This document shows positions 36,311-46,508 of a stretch of DNA of 64,000 nucleotides, in pieces; positions within the stretch are counted from its first letter, which is position 1, and every line of letters starts with the position of its first letter. The position numbers and the translations under genes are program-made. The notes below the pieces were generated by a model. The model was not told the origin of the DNA and made no database searches. It saw only the letters and a program-made list of their open reading frames with translations. Where the stretch lies: contig NZ_NESL01000001.1 of assembly GCF_003063435.1 (NCBI RefSeq), positions 372,001 through 436,000 of the forward strand, given 5' to 3'. This DNA comes from Limnohabitans sp. 2KL-1 (GTDB lineage: Bacteria; Pseudomonadota; Gammaproteobacteria; Burkholderiales; Burkholderiaceae_C).

Positions 36311-38059
36311 ATGACCTTCAGCATTCATGGTTTGGCGGTGGCCCGCGGTATTGCCATTGGCCGCGCCGTTCTGGTGGCCTCCAGCCGTGTTGATGTGGCG
36401 CACTATTTCATCAAGCCAGAACAGGTGCTTGCCGAGATCGAGCGCATGCGTGCCGCGCGGGATGCCGTGATCGACGAACTTCAGCGTTTGCAACGTGACA
36501 TGCCCAAGGATGCGCCACACGAGTTGGCAGCCTTGCTGGATGTGCACCTGATGCTCTTGATGGACGAGGAGCTCAACGCCAGCGTGGCACATTGGATCAA
36601 GGATCGCCTGTACAACGCCGAATGGGCGCTGACCAGCCAGCTGGAGATCATTGCCCGTCAATTTGACGAGATGGACGACCCGTATCTGCGCGAGCGAAAG
36701 GCCGATGTAGAGCAGGTCGCAGAGCGTGTGCTCCAAAGCCTCAAGGGCACAGGTTCGCTGGTGGCCAAGGTCACTCGCCCCGTTCGGCCCCAGCAAGAGC
36801 TGCAACTGGGTGACACCGATGTGCCTTTGGTGTTGATCGCACACGATTTGTCGCCAGCCGACATGCTGCAGTTCAAGCAAAGCGTGTTCACCGGTTTCGT
36901 GACCGATGTGGGCGGCAAGACCTCGCACACCGCCATCGTGGCGCGCAGTCTGGACATTCCGGCGGTGGTGGGTGCACGCACCGCCAGCCAGTTGGTCAAG
37001 CAGGACGACTGGGTCATCATCGATGGTGACGCGGGCGTGATCATCGTCGATCCTTCTCCTATCATTTTGGCCGACTACGGCTTCAAACAACGCCAGGGTG
37101 ACCTGGAGCGTGAACGGCTGGCCCGCCTGCGCCACACCCCGGCGCTCACGCTGGATGGTCAAAAAATCGAATTGTTGGCCAACATCGAGATGCCCGAAGA
37201 CACCCAAGCCGCCATCACGGCCGGGGCGGTGGGCGTGGGCTTGTTCCGCAGTGAATTTCTGTTCATGGGCCGCCAGGGCGATTTGCCGGGCGAGGACGAG
37301 CAATACCAGGCCTATCGCCGTGCGGTGGACGGCATGAATGGTTTGCCAGTGACCATCCGCACGGTCGACGTGGGGGCGGACAAACCTTTGGATGAGGCGC
37401 GCCATGATGCCGCTCACCTGAACCCTGCTTTGGGTTTGCGTGCCATCCGCTGGAGTCTGGCCGACCCCGCCATGTTTTTGACGCAGTTGCGTGCCATTTT
37501 GCGTGCGGCCGCGCATGGCAAAGTCAATTTGTTGATTCCCATGCTGGCGCATGGCAGCGAGATTCGCCAAACCATGGCCTTGATCGAGCAGGCTCGCCAG
37601 GAGTTGGACCGACGGGGTGTGGCGCATGGCCCGGTCCGTCTGGGGGCCATGATCGAGATCCCGGCTGCAGCCCTGTCCTTGCGTCTGTTTCTCAAGTATT
37701 TTGATTTTTTATCGATCGGCACCAACGACCTGATCCAGTACACCTTGGCGATCGACCGGGCCGACGAATCGGTGGCGCATTTGTACGACCCGCTGCACCC
37801 CGCAGTGCTGCACCTGATTGCCGACACCATTGCCGAGTGCGATCGGCAAGGCAAAGGCGTGTCGGTGTGTGGCGAGATGGCGGGCGACGTGACCATGACC
37901 CGCTTGCTGCTGGGTCTGGGTTTGCGCAGTTTTTCGATGCACCCGTCGCAAATCCTGTCGGTCAAGCACCAGGTGCTGCGCTCAGACACCGGCAAGTTGG
38001 CGCTTTGGGCCGATCAGGTGCTTGCCTCGGATGACCCCGTCAGCCTGATGCCGCGCTGA
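36311..38059 (+). CDS. ptsI: Phosphoenolpyruvate-protein phosphotransferase (Enzyme I)
   Basis: 582 aa. Takes phosphate from PEP and passes it to HPr His15. Phospho-His206 in GGKTSHTAIVARSLDIPAVVGA, then the PEP-binding barrel: NIEMPEDTQAA, GVGLFRSEFLFM, FLSIGTNDLIQYTLAIDRADE, VCGEMAGD. ATG 36311 is preferred to upstream in-frame starts that overlap ptsH. Downstream of ptsH by 40 bases. Confidence 0.95.
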   Translation: MTFSIHGLAVARGIAIGRAVLVASSRVDVAHYFIKPEQVLAEIERMRAARDAVIDELQRLQRDMPKDAPHELAALLDVHLMLLMDEELNASVAHWIKDRLYNAEWALTSQLEIIARQFDEMDDPYLRERKADVEQVAERVLQSLKGTGSLVAKVTRPVRPQQELQLGDTDVPLVLIAHDLSPADMLQFKQSVFTGFVTDVGGKTSHTAIVARSLDIPAVVGARTASQLVKQDDWVIIDGDAGVIIVDPSPIILADYGFKQRQGDLERERLARLRHTPALTLDGQKIELLANIEMPEDTQAAITAGAVGVGLFRSEFLFMGRQGDLPGEDEQYQAYRRAVDGMNGLPVTIRTVDVGADKPLDEARHDAAHLNPALGLRAIRWSLADPAMFLTQLRAILRAAAHGKVNLLIPMLAHGSEIRQTMALIEQARQELDRRGVAHGPVRLGAMIEIPAAALSLRLFLKYFDFLSIGTNDLIQYTLAIDRADESVAHLYDPLHPAVLHLIADTIAECDRQGKGVSVCGEMAGDVTMTRLLLGLGLRSFSMHPSQILSVKHQVLRSDTGKLALWADQVLASDDPVSLMPR

Positions 38060-38174
38060 GGGCACACCAGCGCCATACTTGGTCGTGTCCGTTGCCTCGG
38101 CCCGTCAGGGCTGTCTTTGATAACTAAAATACGCTTACAAAGACACTCATTTGGGCATTTGGCCTTGAGACCCT

Positions 38175-40058
38175 ATGAAAAAACCGCCGGTCAGAGGCCG
38201 AACTGCACAGCCTTCGGGCATGCTGGCCAAATTGCTGAGGCAAGCTGCAACCCCGCCGACGCGTGTGGCCCCTACGCTGGCGCAAGCGCAGTCCCTGTAT
38301 GAAGCTGTTGTGGCTTTGTACCATCGGGCCGAGTGGGATCAGGCTGAGCGGCAAGCCGATGCCTTGCTGGCCCTGCCGGGCCTGCATCCCGCGCATGAAG
38401 TGGCTGCGCTCAACCTCAAGGCCACGCTGGCCGCACGCACACACCGGCTGGAGCTGGCGGTGTCGCTTTACCAAGCCATCCTGAAGCGCCAGCCTGCGCA
38501 TGTAGAGGCTTTGTCCAATTTGGGGCTGGCGCTTCAAAAACTCAACCGGCACGAAGAAGCGCTGGGTTTTCTGACGCAGGCCCTGACGCACCGGCCCGGC
38601 CATGCCAATTCACAGCTCAATCTGGGCCTGACTTATCAGTCGCTGGGGCGGCACGACGAAGCGCTTGCGGCCTATCAGCGCACGCTGGCCATCGAACCGG
38701 GCCATGTGCAAGCCAAGTTCAACATGGCCAAGATGCTGCAAGACACGTTCGATTTTGAAGCCGCCAGCCAAGCGTACCAATCGGCACTTGACATGGATCC
38801 CCTCCATGCCGACTCGCTGGCCAATCTGATTTTTGTGCAGCATTACCGTTACCCACCCAATGAAGTGGCCCAGCAAGCCTTGATTCGGCGTGTGGGAGAA
38901 CTGAACCCGTTGCGCCCCGAATGGCCGCGCCGCGCGGTTGATCAAAAACCTTTGCGTGTCGGCTTTGTCTCGGCCGACTTGCGCAAGCACCCCGTGGGTT
39001 TCTTTTTGCGCGATGTGCTGCTGGCGCTGGCGTCCACAGCCGTGGCGTCGGGTGAACTGACGCTGCTGGCCTATGCCAACCACGCGCTGGCCGATGAACT
39101 CACGCAGGAGCTTGTGCCCGCCTTTGCCGCATGGCATACGGTGGATCTGTGGAACGACGCTCGGCTGGATGCTCAGATCCGCAGCGACGGGATCGACATT
39201 TTGGTGGATCTGTCAGGCCGGACGGCGGGCAACCGCCTGCCGGTGTTTGCCGGCAAACCTGCACCGCTGCAGGTCAGCTGGCTGGGTTACTTTGCCACCA
39301 CAGGGCTGCCGCAGATGGACGCGATCCTGGCCGATCCTGTCTGCGTGCCCGCAGGCGAAGAATCGCTTTACGTGGAAAAAGTGGTGCGCTTGCCGCACAC
39401 GCGTTTGTGCATGAGCCCACCCATGGTGGCAGAACAGCCTGCCCCGCCCCCCGTGCTGAAAAAAGGCTTCATCACCTTCGGTTGTTTTCAGACGCTGCCC
39501 AAGATCAACCAGGGTGTATTGGCGGCGTGGGCGCAGATTCTGCATGCTTGCCCGCAAGCCCGGTTGCGTCTGCAAGCGCCGCAGTTCAGCGACGAAGGGC
39601 AACGCGCACGGTTCGCCGGGCGCTTGCAGGCGGAGGGCATCGACCAGGTCCGAGTGGACCTTCTGGGGCCCGTCAGCCGCGAGCAGTATTTCGCCTGTTA
39701 CAGCGAGGTGGACATTCTGCTCGACACCTTCCCCTATCCCGGCGGAACCACCACGGCCGAAGCCCTGTGGATGGGGGTGCCTACCCTCACGTTGGCGTTG
39801 CCTGGCATGCTGGGGCGGCAAGGCCAGTCCATGCTGGCGAACATGGGGCTGCACAACTGGATCAGCCACAGCGAAGCCGACTATGTGCAACAGGCCGTGG
39901 CTTGGGGGCAGAGTGGCACAGACGTGTGCGACAAGTTGCAAGGCTTGCGACGCTCATTGCGTGCACAGGCGGCGCAATCGCCCTTGTTCGATGCGTCCCG
40001 GTTTGCCAGGGACTGGTGGTCAGCCCTGCAGGGCCTTTGGCGCGAAAAAATGGCCTGA
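38175..40058 (+). CDS. TPR protein with O-GlcNAc-transferase-like (SPINDLY/OGT) domain
   Basis: 627 aa. N-terminal tetratricopeptide repeats (about 35-230; e.g. AEALSNLGLALQKLNRHEEALGFL-like, NSQLNLGLTYQSLGRHDEALAAYQR) followed by a glycosyltransferase-41 C-terminal part: RVGFVSADLRKHPVGFFLRDVL, ILVDLSGRTAGNRLPVFAGKPAPLQVSWLGYFATTG, FGCFQTLPKIN, DTFPYPGGTTTAEALWMGVPTLTL. Such bacterial proteins glycosylate flagellin, adhesins or HMW-type proteins. No glycosylation target lies beside it. Stands alone between ptsI and the convergent yghU gene. Confidence 0.9.
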   Translation: MKKPPVRGRTAQPSGMLAKLLRQAATPPTRVAPTLAQAQSLYEAVVALYHRAEWDQAERQADALLALPGLHPAHEVAALNLKATLAARTHRLELAVSLYQAILKRQPAHVEALSNLGLALQKLNRHEEALGFLTQALTHRPGHANSQLNLGLTYQSLGRHDEALAAYQRTLAIEPGHVQAKFNMAKMLQDTFDFEAASQAYQSALDMDPLHADSLANLIFVQHYRYPPNEVAQQALIRRVGELNPLRPEWPRRAVDQKPLRVGFVSADLRKHPVGFFLRDVLLALASTAVASGELTLLAYANHALADELTQELVPAFAAWHTVDLWNDARLDAQIRSDGIDILVDLSGRTAGNRLPVFAGKPAPLQVSWLGYFATTGLPQMDAILADPVCVPAGEESLYVEKVVRLPHTRLCMSPPMVAEQPAPPPVLKKGFITFGCFQTLPKINQGVLAAWAQILHACPQARLRLQAPQFSDEGQRARFAGRLQAEGIDQVRVDLLGPVSREQYFACYSEVDILLDTFPYPGGTTTAEALWMGVPTLTLALPGMLGRQGQSMLANMGLHNWISHSEADYVQQAVAWGQSGTDVCDKLQGLRRSLRAQAAQSPLFDASRFARDWWSALQGLWREKMA

Positions 40059-40088
40059 TACGCCGCCGGGCGGTGTGCCCGTATGGGT

Positions 40089-40961
40089 TCAGGCTTGAGC
40101 GATTTTGTCTTGCGTGCGGGTGTCGAAATCGCTGGCATCGTGCCGTTCATGCAACTGTGTCTCTGGCGGACCGATGACCCGGTTGACCATGCGCCCGCGT
40201 TGAACTGCAGGTCGTTTGGCCAGTTCATCGGCCCAGCGGTTCACATGCTCGTACTCGTGTACCTGGAGGAATTCACCGGCTTCGTACAGGGTGCCCTTGG
40301 CCATGCCGCCGTACCAGGGCCAGATGGCGATGTCGGCGATGGTGTAATCGTCGCCTGCGATGAAGCGGCTTTCTGCCAAACGCCGGTTCAGCACATCCAT
40401 TTCTCGTTTGACTTCCATGGCAAAACGGTCGATGGCGTATTCGATTTTCACCGGCGCGTAGGCATAGAAATGCCCAAAGCCGCCACCCAGATAAGGTGCG
40501 CTGCCCATTTGCCAGAACAGCCATGACAGGCACTCTGCACGACGCGCCGGATCGGTGGGCACCAAGGCGCCAAACTTCTCCGCCAGGTACAACAGGATGG
40601 ACCCCGACTCGAACACCCGGATCGGTTTTTCACTGCTGCAATCGAGCAGAGCCGGGATCTTGGAGTTCGGGTTGACCGCTACAAAGCCACTGCTGAACTG
40701 TTGACCTTCCTGAATGCGGATCAACCAGGCATCGTATTCAGCGCCCGCATGCTCCAGGGCCAGCAACTCTTCGAGCATGATGGTGACCTTGACGCCGTTG
40801 GGCGTGCCCAGCGAGTACAGCTGCAGGGGATGCTTGCCGCGTGGCAGTTCCTGCTCGTGCGTGGGGCCGGCAATGGGGCGGTTGATGTTGGCGAAACGCC
40901 CACCGTTGGCCTTGTTCCAGGTCCAGATTTTGGGCGGGCTGTAAGGGCTGGAATCGGTCAT
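40089..40961 (-). CDS. yghU: Glutathione-dependent disulfide-bond oxidoreductase (YghU-type GST)
   Basis: 290 aa. GST fold with the YghU extensions: start YSPPKIWTWNKANGGRFANINRPIAGPTHEQELPRGKHPLQLYSLGTPNGVKVTIMLEE; glutathione site NPNSKIPALLD and ESGSILLYLAEKFG; C-terminal MGSAPYLGGGFGHFYAYAPVKIEYAIDRF. E. coli YghU binds two glutathiones and reduces disulfides and peroxides. Confidence 0.92.
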   Translation of the reverse strand: MTDSSPYSPPKIWTWNKANGGRFANINRPIAGPTHEQELPRGKHPLQLYSLGTPNGVKVTIMLEELLALEHAGAEYDAWLIRIQEGQQFSSGFVAVNPNSKIPALLDCSSEKPIRVFESGSILLYLAEKFGALVPTDPARRAECLSWLFWQMGSAPYLGGGFGHFYAYAPVKIEYAIDRFAMEVKREMDVLNRRLAESRFIAGDDYTIADIAIWPWYGGMAKGTLYEAGEFLQVHEYEHVNRWADELAKRPAVQRGRMVNRVIGPPETQLHERHDASDFDTRTQDKIAQA

Positions 40962-40999
40962 GACGGCCTTGAGTGAAGACGGTGGGGCGATGGGTTGGG

Positions 41000-42010
41000 T
41001 CAGGAATTCTCTGCCAGGCTCAGATGTGCCGAATGCGCTTGCTGGTCAGCGTGGTAGCTGCTGCGCACCATTGCACCGACGGCGGCGTGCGAAAAACCCA
41101 TTTCGTAGGCCTTGGCCTCGAACATCTTGAAGGTGTCGGGGTGCACGTAGCGGCGCACGGGCAGGTGGCTGTTGCTGGGGGCGAGGTATTGGCCAATGGT
41201 GAGCATCTCGATGTTGTGGGCGCGCATGTCGCGCATGACGTCCAGAATCTCTTCGTCGGTTTCGCCCAGGCCGACCATCAGGCCGCTCTTGGTCGGGACA
41301 TTTGGGAAAAGGGCCTTGAATTTTTTGAGCAGGTTCAGCGAGAACTGGTAGTCCGAGCCGGGCCGTGCTTCTTTGTACAGACGCGGCACGGTTTCCATGT
41401 TGTGGTTCATCACGTCAGGCGGTGCCGCTTTCAAAATTTCCAGGGCGCGGTCGTCGCGGCCCCGGAAGTCGGGCACCAGCACTTCGATTTGGGTGGTGGG
41501 CGAGAGTTCGCGGGTCTTGCGGATGCATTCGACAAAATGCCCAGCACCGCCGTCACGCAAATCGTCGCGGTCCACGCTGGTGATGACCACATATTTCAGT
41601 TTGAGTTGCGCGATGGTCTTGGCCAGGTTGTCGGGTTCGTTCACATCGAGCGGGTCTGGGCGGCCATGGCCGACGTCGCAAAATGGGCAGCGGCGTGTGC
41701 ACTTGTCGCCCATGATCATGAAGGTGGCCGTGCCCTTGCCAAAACATTCGCCGATGTTGGGGCAGCTGGCTTCTTCGCACACGGTCACCAGTTTGTTGGC
41801 GCGCAACACGTCCTTGATTTCGTAAAAACGGGTGGTGGGCGAGCCCGCTTTCACGCGGATCCAGTCGGGTTTTTTGAGCACTTCGCCCGCTTCAACCTTG
41901 ACCGGGATGCGCGAGAGTTTGGCCGCGGCTTTTTGCTTGGCCATGGGGTCGTAGTTTTCAACGCTTTGGGCTTCGCGGACCACGTTGCGTTCGGTGGGAG
42001 TGTTGCTCAT
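41000..42010 (-). CDS. lipA: Lipoyl synthase
   Basis: 336 aa radical SAM enzyme that inserts two sulfurs into protein-bound octanoyl groups. Both clusters are present: auxiliary [12 protein letters not shown] and radical-[13 protein letters not shown], plus [16 protein letters not shown] and the terminal RSSYHADQ with the Ser that caps the auxiliary cluster. Downstream of lipB on the same strand (47 bases). Confidence 0.96.
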   Translation of the reverse strand: MSNTPTERNVVREAQSVENYDPMAKQKAAAKLSRIPVKVEAGEVLKKPDWIRVKAGSPTTRFYEIKDVLRANKLVTVCEEASCPNIGECFGKGTATFMIMGDKCTRRCPFCDVGHGRPDPLDVNEPDNLAKTIAQLKLKYVVITSVDRDDLRDGGAGHFVECIRKTRELSPTTQIEVLVPDFRGRDDRALEILKAAPPDVMNHNMETVPRLYKEARPGSDYQFSLNLLKKFKALFPNVPTKSGLMVGLGETDEEILDVMRDMRAHNIEMLTIGQYLAPSNSHLPVRRYVHPDTFKMFEAKAYEMGFSHAAVGAMVRSSYHADQQAHSAHLSLAENS

Positions 42011-42057
42011 GCTGTTCTTTCAGTCACTGCCTCCGCATTGCATGCGCAGGCAGGGGT

Positions 42058-42720
42058 TCATAAACGGGCGGCCAGTTGCTGGGCCAGCACCTGGGCGGCT
42101 TCGTTCCAGGTGGCTTCTACCCCGATTGTAGAAAGGTCCACGGTTTTCAGACCCGCATAGCCGCAGGGGTTGATGCGTTCAAAGGGCTCCAGGTCCATCG
42201 CCACATTGAGTGCGGCACCGTGGTAAGTGCAGTGTCGGCTGACCTTGATGCCCAAAGCGCTGATCTTGCCCAGGCCTTTGAAGGGGTCATGGGCAGGTGC
42301 CGGCCCCACCAGCGCCGCATGGCTGAAGGGGTCGTCTAGGCGCACATAAATGCCAGGTGCACCCGCCACCCGGTGGCCTGTGACGCCGAAGTGGGCCAGG
42401 GTTCGGATGACGGCTTCTTCGAGCTTGAAAACGTATTCCTTGACGTAGTAACCGGCGCGCTGCAGGTTGACCAAGGGGTAGGCCATGACCTGACCGGGTC
42501 CGTGGTAGGTGACCTGTCCGCCCCGGTTGGTCTGGACCACCGGAATGTCGCCCGGCATCAAGAGGTGCGAGGCCTGGCCCGCCAGCCCTTGGGTGAACAC
42601 GGGCGGGTGTTCGCACAGCCACAGCGCGTCGGGTGTCTCGTGCGTGCGAGCGGCCGTGAAGGCCTGCATGGCCTCGTAGGTGGGCAGGTAGTCCACCCGT
42701 CCGAGCAACCGGAGGTCCAT
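42058..42720 (-). CDS. lipB: Octanoyl-[ACP]:protein N-octanoyltransferase
   Basis: 220 aa from ATG 42720 (a TTG two codons earlier overlaps the ybeD stop). Moves octanoyl from ACP to lipoyl domains. [21 protein letters not shown] (conserved Lys-less substrate loop), the AGAPGIYV stretch, [22 protein letters not shown] with the catalytic Lys, and INPCGYAGL with the acyl-thioester Cys. Confidence 0.95.
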   Translation of the reverse strand: MDLRLLGRVDYLPTYEAMQAFTAARTHETPDALWLCEHPPVFTQGLAGQASHLLMPGDIPVVQTNRGGQVTYHGPGQVMAYPLVNLQRAGYYVKEYVFKLEEAVIRTLAHFGVTGHRVAGAPGIYVRLDDPFSHAALVGPAPAHDPFKGLGKISALGIKVSRHCTYHGAALNVAMDLEPFERINPCGYAGLKTVDLSTIGVEATWNEAAQVLAQQLAARL

Positions 42721-42722
42721 GC

Positions 42723-43022
42723 TCAAAGCACGATTTTGACCATCGGGTGCGAGGTCAGGGCCCGGTACAGGTCGTCAAGTTGCTCGCGGCTGGTGGCGGT
42801 GATGCTGAGCGTCACGCCCAGGTAGTTGCCGCCTTTGCTGGGCCGCAGCTCGATGGTGCTGGCGTCAAAGCCGGGGTCGAATTGCAGGGCGACCTGGCAC
42901 ATGGCCTCGGCAAAGCCGTCGACCATGGCACCCATGACCTTGATCGGAAAAACCGAAGGGTACGCGATCAAGGTGTCTTTGCGCGGGTCGATGCCGTTGG
43001 GTGGGGTGATGGAAGCGCTCAT
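42723..43022 (-). CDS. ybeD: YbeD/DUF493 family protein
   Basis: 99 aa ACT-like small protein. [23 protein letters not shown] and [35 protein letters not shown] match the YbeD family, which sits beside lipB in many Proteobacteria. Function unproven; a regulatory link to lipoate is only suggested by position. Confidence 0.9.
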   Translation of the reverse strand: MSASITPPNGIDPRKDTLIAYPSVFPIKVMGAMVDGFAEAMCQVALQFDPGFDASTIELRPSKGGNYLGVTLSITATSREQLDDLYRALTSHPMVKIVL

Positions 43023-43047
43023 GAAATGTTCCGTTGGGCTTGCAAGC

Positions 43048-43494
43048 TTAACGCCAGACGACGACGGCCAACACCGCCAGCCAGCCCAGTCCGAAATTGG
43101 TCACCACCAACGGGTGAATCTGCGCCAGGGCTCGGCCCGCTGCAGGCCAGTCCGAGACCGCAACGGCCGCTTTCAGCCGACGAAACGGTGCGAACCAGAT
43201 GTGCGCAAAAATGAAGCACATGAGCAAACCCAAGCCCGACATGGCGTGCCAGCCTTTGGGGGCGAGCCCCATATCGGTCATTGACAACATCCAGAAACCG
43301 CTGGCCAAAATCAGGGCAATGGAGCCCCAGACCATGGCAAAAAAGCGGGTCAAGACGCCGCACATCAGGGGTAGCCGCTCGGGCGGTGTCATTCGGGTGA
43401 TGACCACTGGGCGCAATGCCAAAATGACCAGGGCCATGCCGCCGAGCCAAACGATGCCCGCAGCCAAGTGGAAAAATTTAAACCATTCGTACAT
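43048..43494 (-). CDS. CopD-like membrane protein
   Basis: 148 aa, four hydrophobic helices. FKFFHLAAGIVWLGGMALVILALRP and GWHAMSGLGLLMCFIFAHIWFAPFRRL with conserved His residues match the CopD/DUF2269-like membrane domain. Could bind heme or copper; role unknown. Head of the ybeD-lipB-lipA string on the minus strand; divergent from the atp operon. Confidence 0.78.
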   Translation of the reverse strand: MYEWFKFFHLAAGIVWLGGMALVILALRPVVITRMTPPERLPLMCGVLTRFFAMVWGSIALILASGFWMLSMTDMGLAPKGWHAMSGLGLLMCFIFAHIWFAPFRRLKAAVAVSDWPAAGRALAQIHPLVVTNFGLGWLAVLAVVVWR

Positions 43495-43631
43495 GTATCA
43501 ACCGTTCTCAGCGGGAAAAGGAAATGCCATGCGGGCATTGCAAAACGCATTGTCGCTGTTGGCATCCGCCGGATTCGGCGGCTAACCATCGTATCTGGAT
43601 CAAAAAAAGTGGGGACGCACGGGTTTCTACG

Positions 43632-43637
43632 TATAAT
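43632..43637 (+). promoter_or_regulatory. -10 element of the atp operon
   Basis: Perfect TATAAT 50 bases before atpI. The -35 region is weak: the best match, TGGGGA (43610-43615), has only three of six consensus bases at 16-base spacing. It is the only good promoter-like box in the 192-base divergent gap. Confidence 0.55.
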
Positions 43638-43686
43638 CAGAGGCTTTGCAGTATTCGACGTGTACGTAACCCCGGTGTAATTTGAG

Positions 43687-44205
43687 ATGACCAAAATCGC
43701 CTCATGCCCGAAAACGGGTACTCCCAGTCACACGACCGATGCTGCAGATGAAGGTCTCGAACCCGATTTCAAGCCCCTGAGTGCCGATGAGGCGCAAGTC
43801 TGGCGACAACACAATCCACAGGTATCACCTTGGCGCGTGTTGCTCTTGCAGGTAGGGGTGGGGGCCATGCTGGCACTGCTCACGGGGCTGGTCACTGGCC
43901 AGTTTCATTTGGCTGCTTCGGTAGCGTGGGGTTCGGTGGCTGTGGTGGTTCCCGCTGTGGTGTTTGTCAGGGCTTTGAGCCGACAAATGCAGCGAACCCA
44001 ACCGGGCTCTGCTTTGGTCGGGCTGTTTGTGTGGGAGTTGGTCAAGATTGTCTTGACTGTGGCGTTGCTTCTGGCGGCGCCCAAAGTGATTTCTGAGCTG
44101 AGCTGGCTTGCTTTGGTGGCCGGCTTCGTGGCGACGATGAAGGTGTACTGGCTGGCCATGGCGCTGGGCTGGATGCAACGGAAATCGAAACCGACTATTT
44201 TTTGA
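43687..44205 (+). CDS. atpI: ATP synthase subunit I
   Basis: 172 aa small membrane protein with four hydrophobic segments (LLLQVGVGAMLALLTGLVTGQFHLAASVAWG, VGLFVWELVKIVLTVALLLAAP, LVAGFVATMKVYWLAMALGW). Assists assembly of the c-ring or Mg2+ entry; not part of the finished enzyme. The longer hydrophilic N-terminus is usual for Betaproteobacteria. First gene of the atp operon. Confidence 0.9.
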   Translation: MTKIASCPKTGTPSHTTDAADEGLEPDFKPLSADEAQVWRQHNPQVSPWRVLLLQVGVGAMLALLTGLVTGQFHLAASVAWGSVAVVVPAVVFVRALSRQMQRTQPGSALVGLFVWELVKIVLTVALLLAAPKVISELSWLALVAGFVATMKVYWLAMALGWMQRKSKPTIF

Positions 44206-44220
44206 ACTGATTGGTGATTT

Positions 44221-45099
44221 ATGGCTGCTGAAAACGCTGGCGCACACGCCCCAACGGCTGGAGAGTACATCCAGCACCACTTGCAACACCTGCAAATGAA
44301 TTTTTCATTTGAGGGCGTCAAGCAAAAAAGCATCGTTGATTTCAGTTTGTTTAATCTGGATTCGGTGGTCTTTTCGCTGGTTTTGGGTGTGATCGGCTGC
44401 ATTGTCTTGTGGGCTGCGGCTCGCAAGGCTACTTCGGGTGTTCCCGGTCGTTTCCAGGCCGCTGTCGAAATCCTGTCCGAAATGGTCGAAAACCAGGCCA
44501 AAGGCGTGATTCACAACGCTAAAAGCCGCAAATTGATTTCCCCTCTGGCCCTGACCGTGTTCGTCTGGATTTTCCTGATGAACGCCATGGACATGTTGCC
44601 TGTGGACCTGATTCCTGCTGCATGGCATGCCGCGGGACCAGCCATGGGCTTCAAGGACTACATGCGTGTGGTGCCGACGGCCGACTTGTCCACCACATTG
44701 GGATTGTCTTGCTCTGTGCTGTTCATCTGTCTGGTCTACAACATCAAGATCAAAGGTCTGGGCGGCTGGGCGCACGAGTTGATTGCGGCGCCTTTCGGTG
44801 ACCACTGGGCTCTGTATCCGATTAACTTCCTGATGCAGATGATTGAATATCTGGCCAAGACGGTTTCGCATGGCATGCGACTGTTTGGCAACATGTTTGC
44901 GGGTGAGTTGGTGTTCATGTTGATTGCCCTCATGGGTGGCGGCTGGGCATTGTCGGCAACTGGCGTCGGTCTGGCCATTGGTCATATCGTGGCAGGTACC
45001 GTGTGGACACTGTTCCACATCCTGGTCATCACCTTGCAAGCCTTCATCTTTATGATGTTGACGCTGATCTACACAGGTCAAGCGCACGACGCACATTGA
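44221..45099 (+). CDS. atpB: ATP synthase Fo subunit a
   Basis: 292 aa, membrane proton-channel subunit. The essential Arg is in VSHGMRLFGNMFAGELVFMLIALM, and the C-terminal HILVITLQAFIFMMLTLIYTGQAHDAH is typical. 15 bases after atpI. Confidence 0.96.
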   Translation: MAAENAGAHAPTAGEYIQHHLQHLQMNFSFEGVKQKSIVDFSLFNLDSVVFSLVLGVIGCIVLWAAARKATSGVPGRFQAAVEILSEMVENQAKGVIHNAKSRKLISPLALTVFVWIFLMNAMDMLPVDLIPAAWHAAGPAMGFKDYMRVVPTADLSTTLGLSCSVLFICLVYNIKIKGLGGWAHELIAAPFGDHWALYPINFLMQMIEYLAKTVSHGMRLFGNMFAGELVFMLIALMGGGWALSATGVGLAIGHIVAGTVWTLFHILVITLQAFIFMMLTLIYTGQAHDAH

Positions 45100-45146
45100 T
45101 GACACTTTTCTCTCGTTTTTTGTTTCTTTTTTCCACTAACTTTTAG

Positions 45147-45404
<258 letters not shown>

Positions 45405-45440
45405 TCCACGTACCTCTTCAACCCGAAGAAGGACTGAACC

Positions 45441-45911
45441 GTGAACATTAACGCAACTCTGTTCATTCAGATGGTCGTTTTTGCGATCCTGGTGTGGTTC
45501 ACGATGAAATTCGTGTGGCCCCCGATCACAAAAGCGCTTGACGAACGGGCACTGAAAATCGCTGACGGCCTCGCTGCTGCAGACAAAGCCAAGTCCGAAC
45601 TTGCCAACGCCAATGCGCGTGTCGAGTCCGAGCTGGCACAGTCGCGCAACGAGACGGCTTCGCGCCTGGCTGACGCCGAGCGCCGTGCAAATGGCATCGT
45701 TGACGAAGCCAAAGCACGTGCCACCGAAGAAGGCAACAAGATCATCGCCGCTGCAAAAGCTGAAGCTGAGCAGCAAGCTGTCAAGGTCCGCGAAGCCCTG
45801 CGTGAGCAGGTCGCAGCTTTGGCCGTCAAAGGCGCCGAGCAGATTCTCCGCAAGGAAGTCAACGCCGGTGTCCACGCTGATCTGCTGAGCCGCCTCAAGA
45901 CCGAGCTGTAA
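45441..45911 (+). CDS. atpF: ATP synthase Fo subunit b
   Basis: 156 aa. One N-terminal membrane helix ([23 protein letters not shown]), then a long charged coiled coil ([22 protein letters not shown]...), the stator stalk. Sequence ends [19 protein letters not shown]. Confidence 0.95.
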   Translation: MNINATLFIQMVVFAILVWFTMKFVWPPITKALDERALKIADGLAAADKAKSELANANARVESELAQSRNETASRLADAERRANGIVDEAKARATEEGNKIIAAAKAEAEQQAVKVREALREQVAALAVKGAEQILRKEVNAGVHADLLSRLKTEL

Positions 45912-45933
45912 AAAGCTCCAGCCAGAGAAGACC

Positions 45934-46464
45934 ATGGCAGAACTTGCTACCATCGCCCGCCCTTATGCCGAAGCGCTGTTCAAGGCGCAGGCATCCGATC
46001 TCGCTGGCACGGCCACCTGGCTGGACGAACTGGCTGCTGTTGCCGACAACGCGCAACTGCAGCAGTTCATCGACAGTCCCAAAGTGTCCGATGAGCAGGC
46101 GTTTGAGCTGGTCTCCGGTGTTGTGCACACAGCACTGCCCGAGGCTGGCAAGAATTTCCTGCGCCTGGTGATCGAAAACCGTCGTCTCAGTGCGCTGCCT
46201 GTCGTTGCACAGCAGTACCGGGCCCTCATGAATGCGCAAGCTGGCACCGCAGACGCGGTGGTCTACAGCGCATTTCCCATCGACGCTTCGGCTTTGGCCG
46301 ATTTGTCGTCCACACTCGAAAAACGCTTTGCGCGCAAGCTCAATGTGAGCGTCGAGCAAGATGCCGCCCTGATCGGTGGCATTCGTGTGGTGGTGGGTGA
46401 CGAGGTACTCGATACCTCCGTCAAAGCCCGACTGGAACAAATGAAATCGGCCCTCACCGCTTGA
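45934..46464 (+). CDS. atpH: ATP synthase F1 subunit delta
   Basis: 176 aa stator cap linking b to the top of F1. [13 protein letters not shown] start and [36 protein letters not shown] end are typical. Confidence 0.95.
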   Translation: MAELATIARPYAEALFKAQASDLAGTATWLDELAAVADNAQLQQFIDSPKVSDEQAFELVSGVVHTALPEAGKNFLRLVIENRRLSALPVVAQQYRALMNAQAGTADAVVYSAFPIDASALADLSSTLEKRFARKLNVSVEQDAALIGGIRVVVGDEVLDTSVKARLEQMKSALTA

Positions 46465-46508
46465 TGCGGATTGAGACCGGACATATTTAAAGAAAGAAGG
46501 AAAGAGTC

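Noticed and set aside
43567..43582. CCGCCG-GATT-CGGCGG hairpin as a terminator
   Set aside because: No T run on either strand and no gene end next to it.
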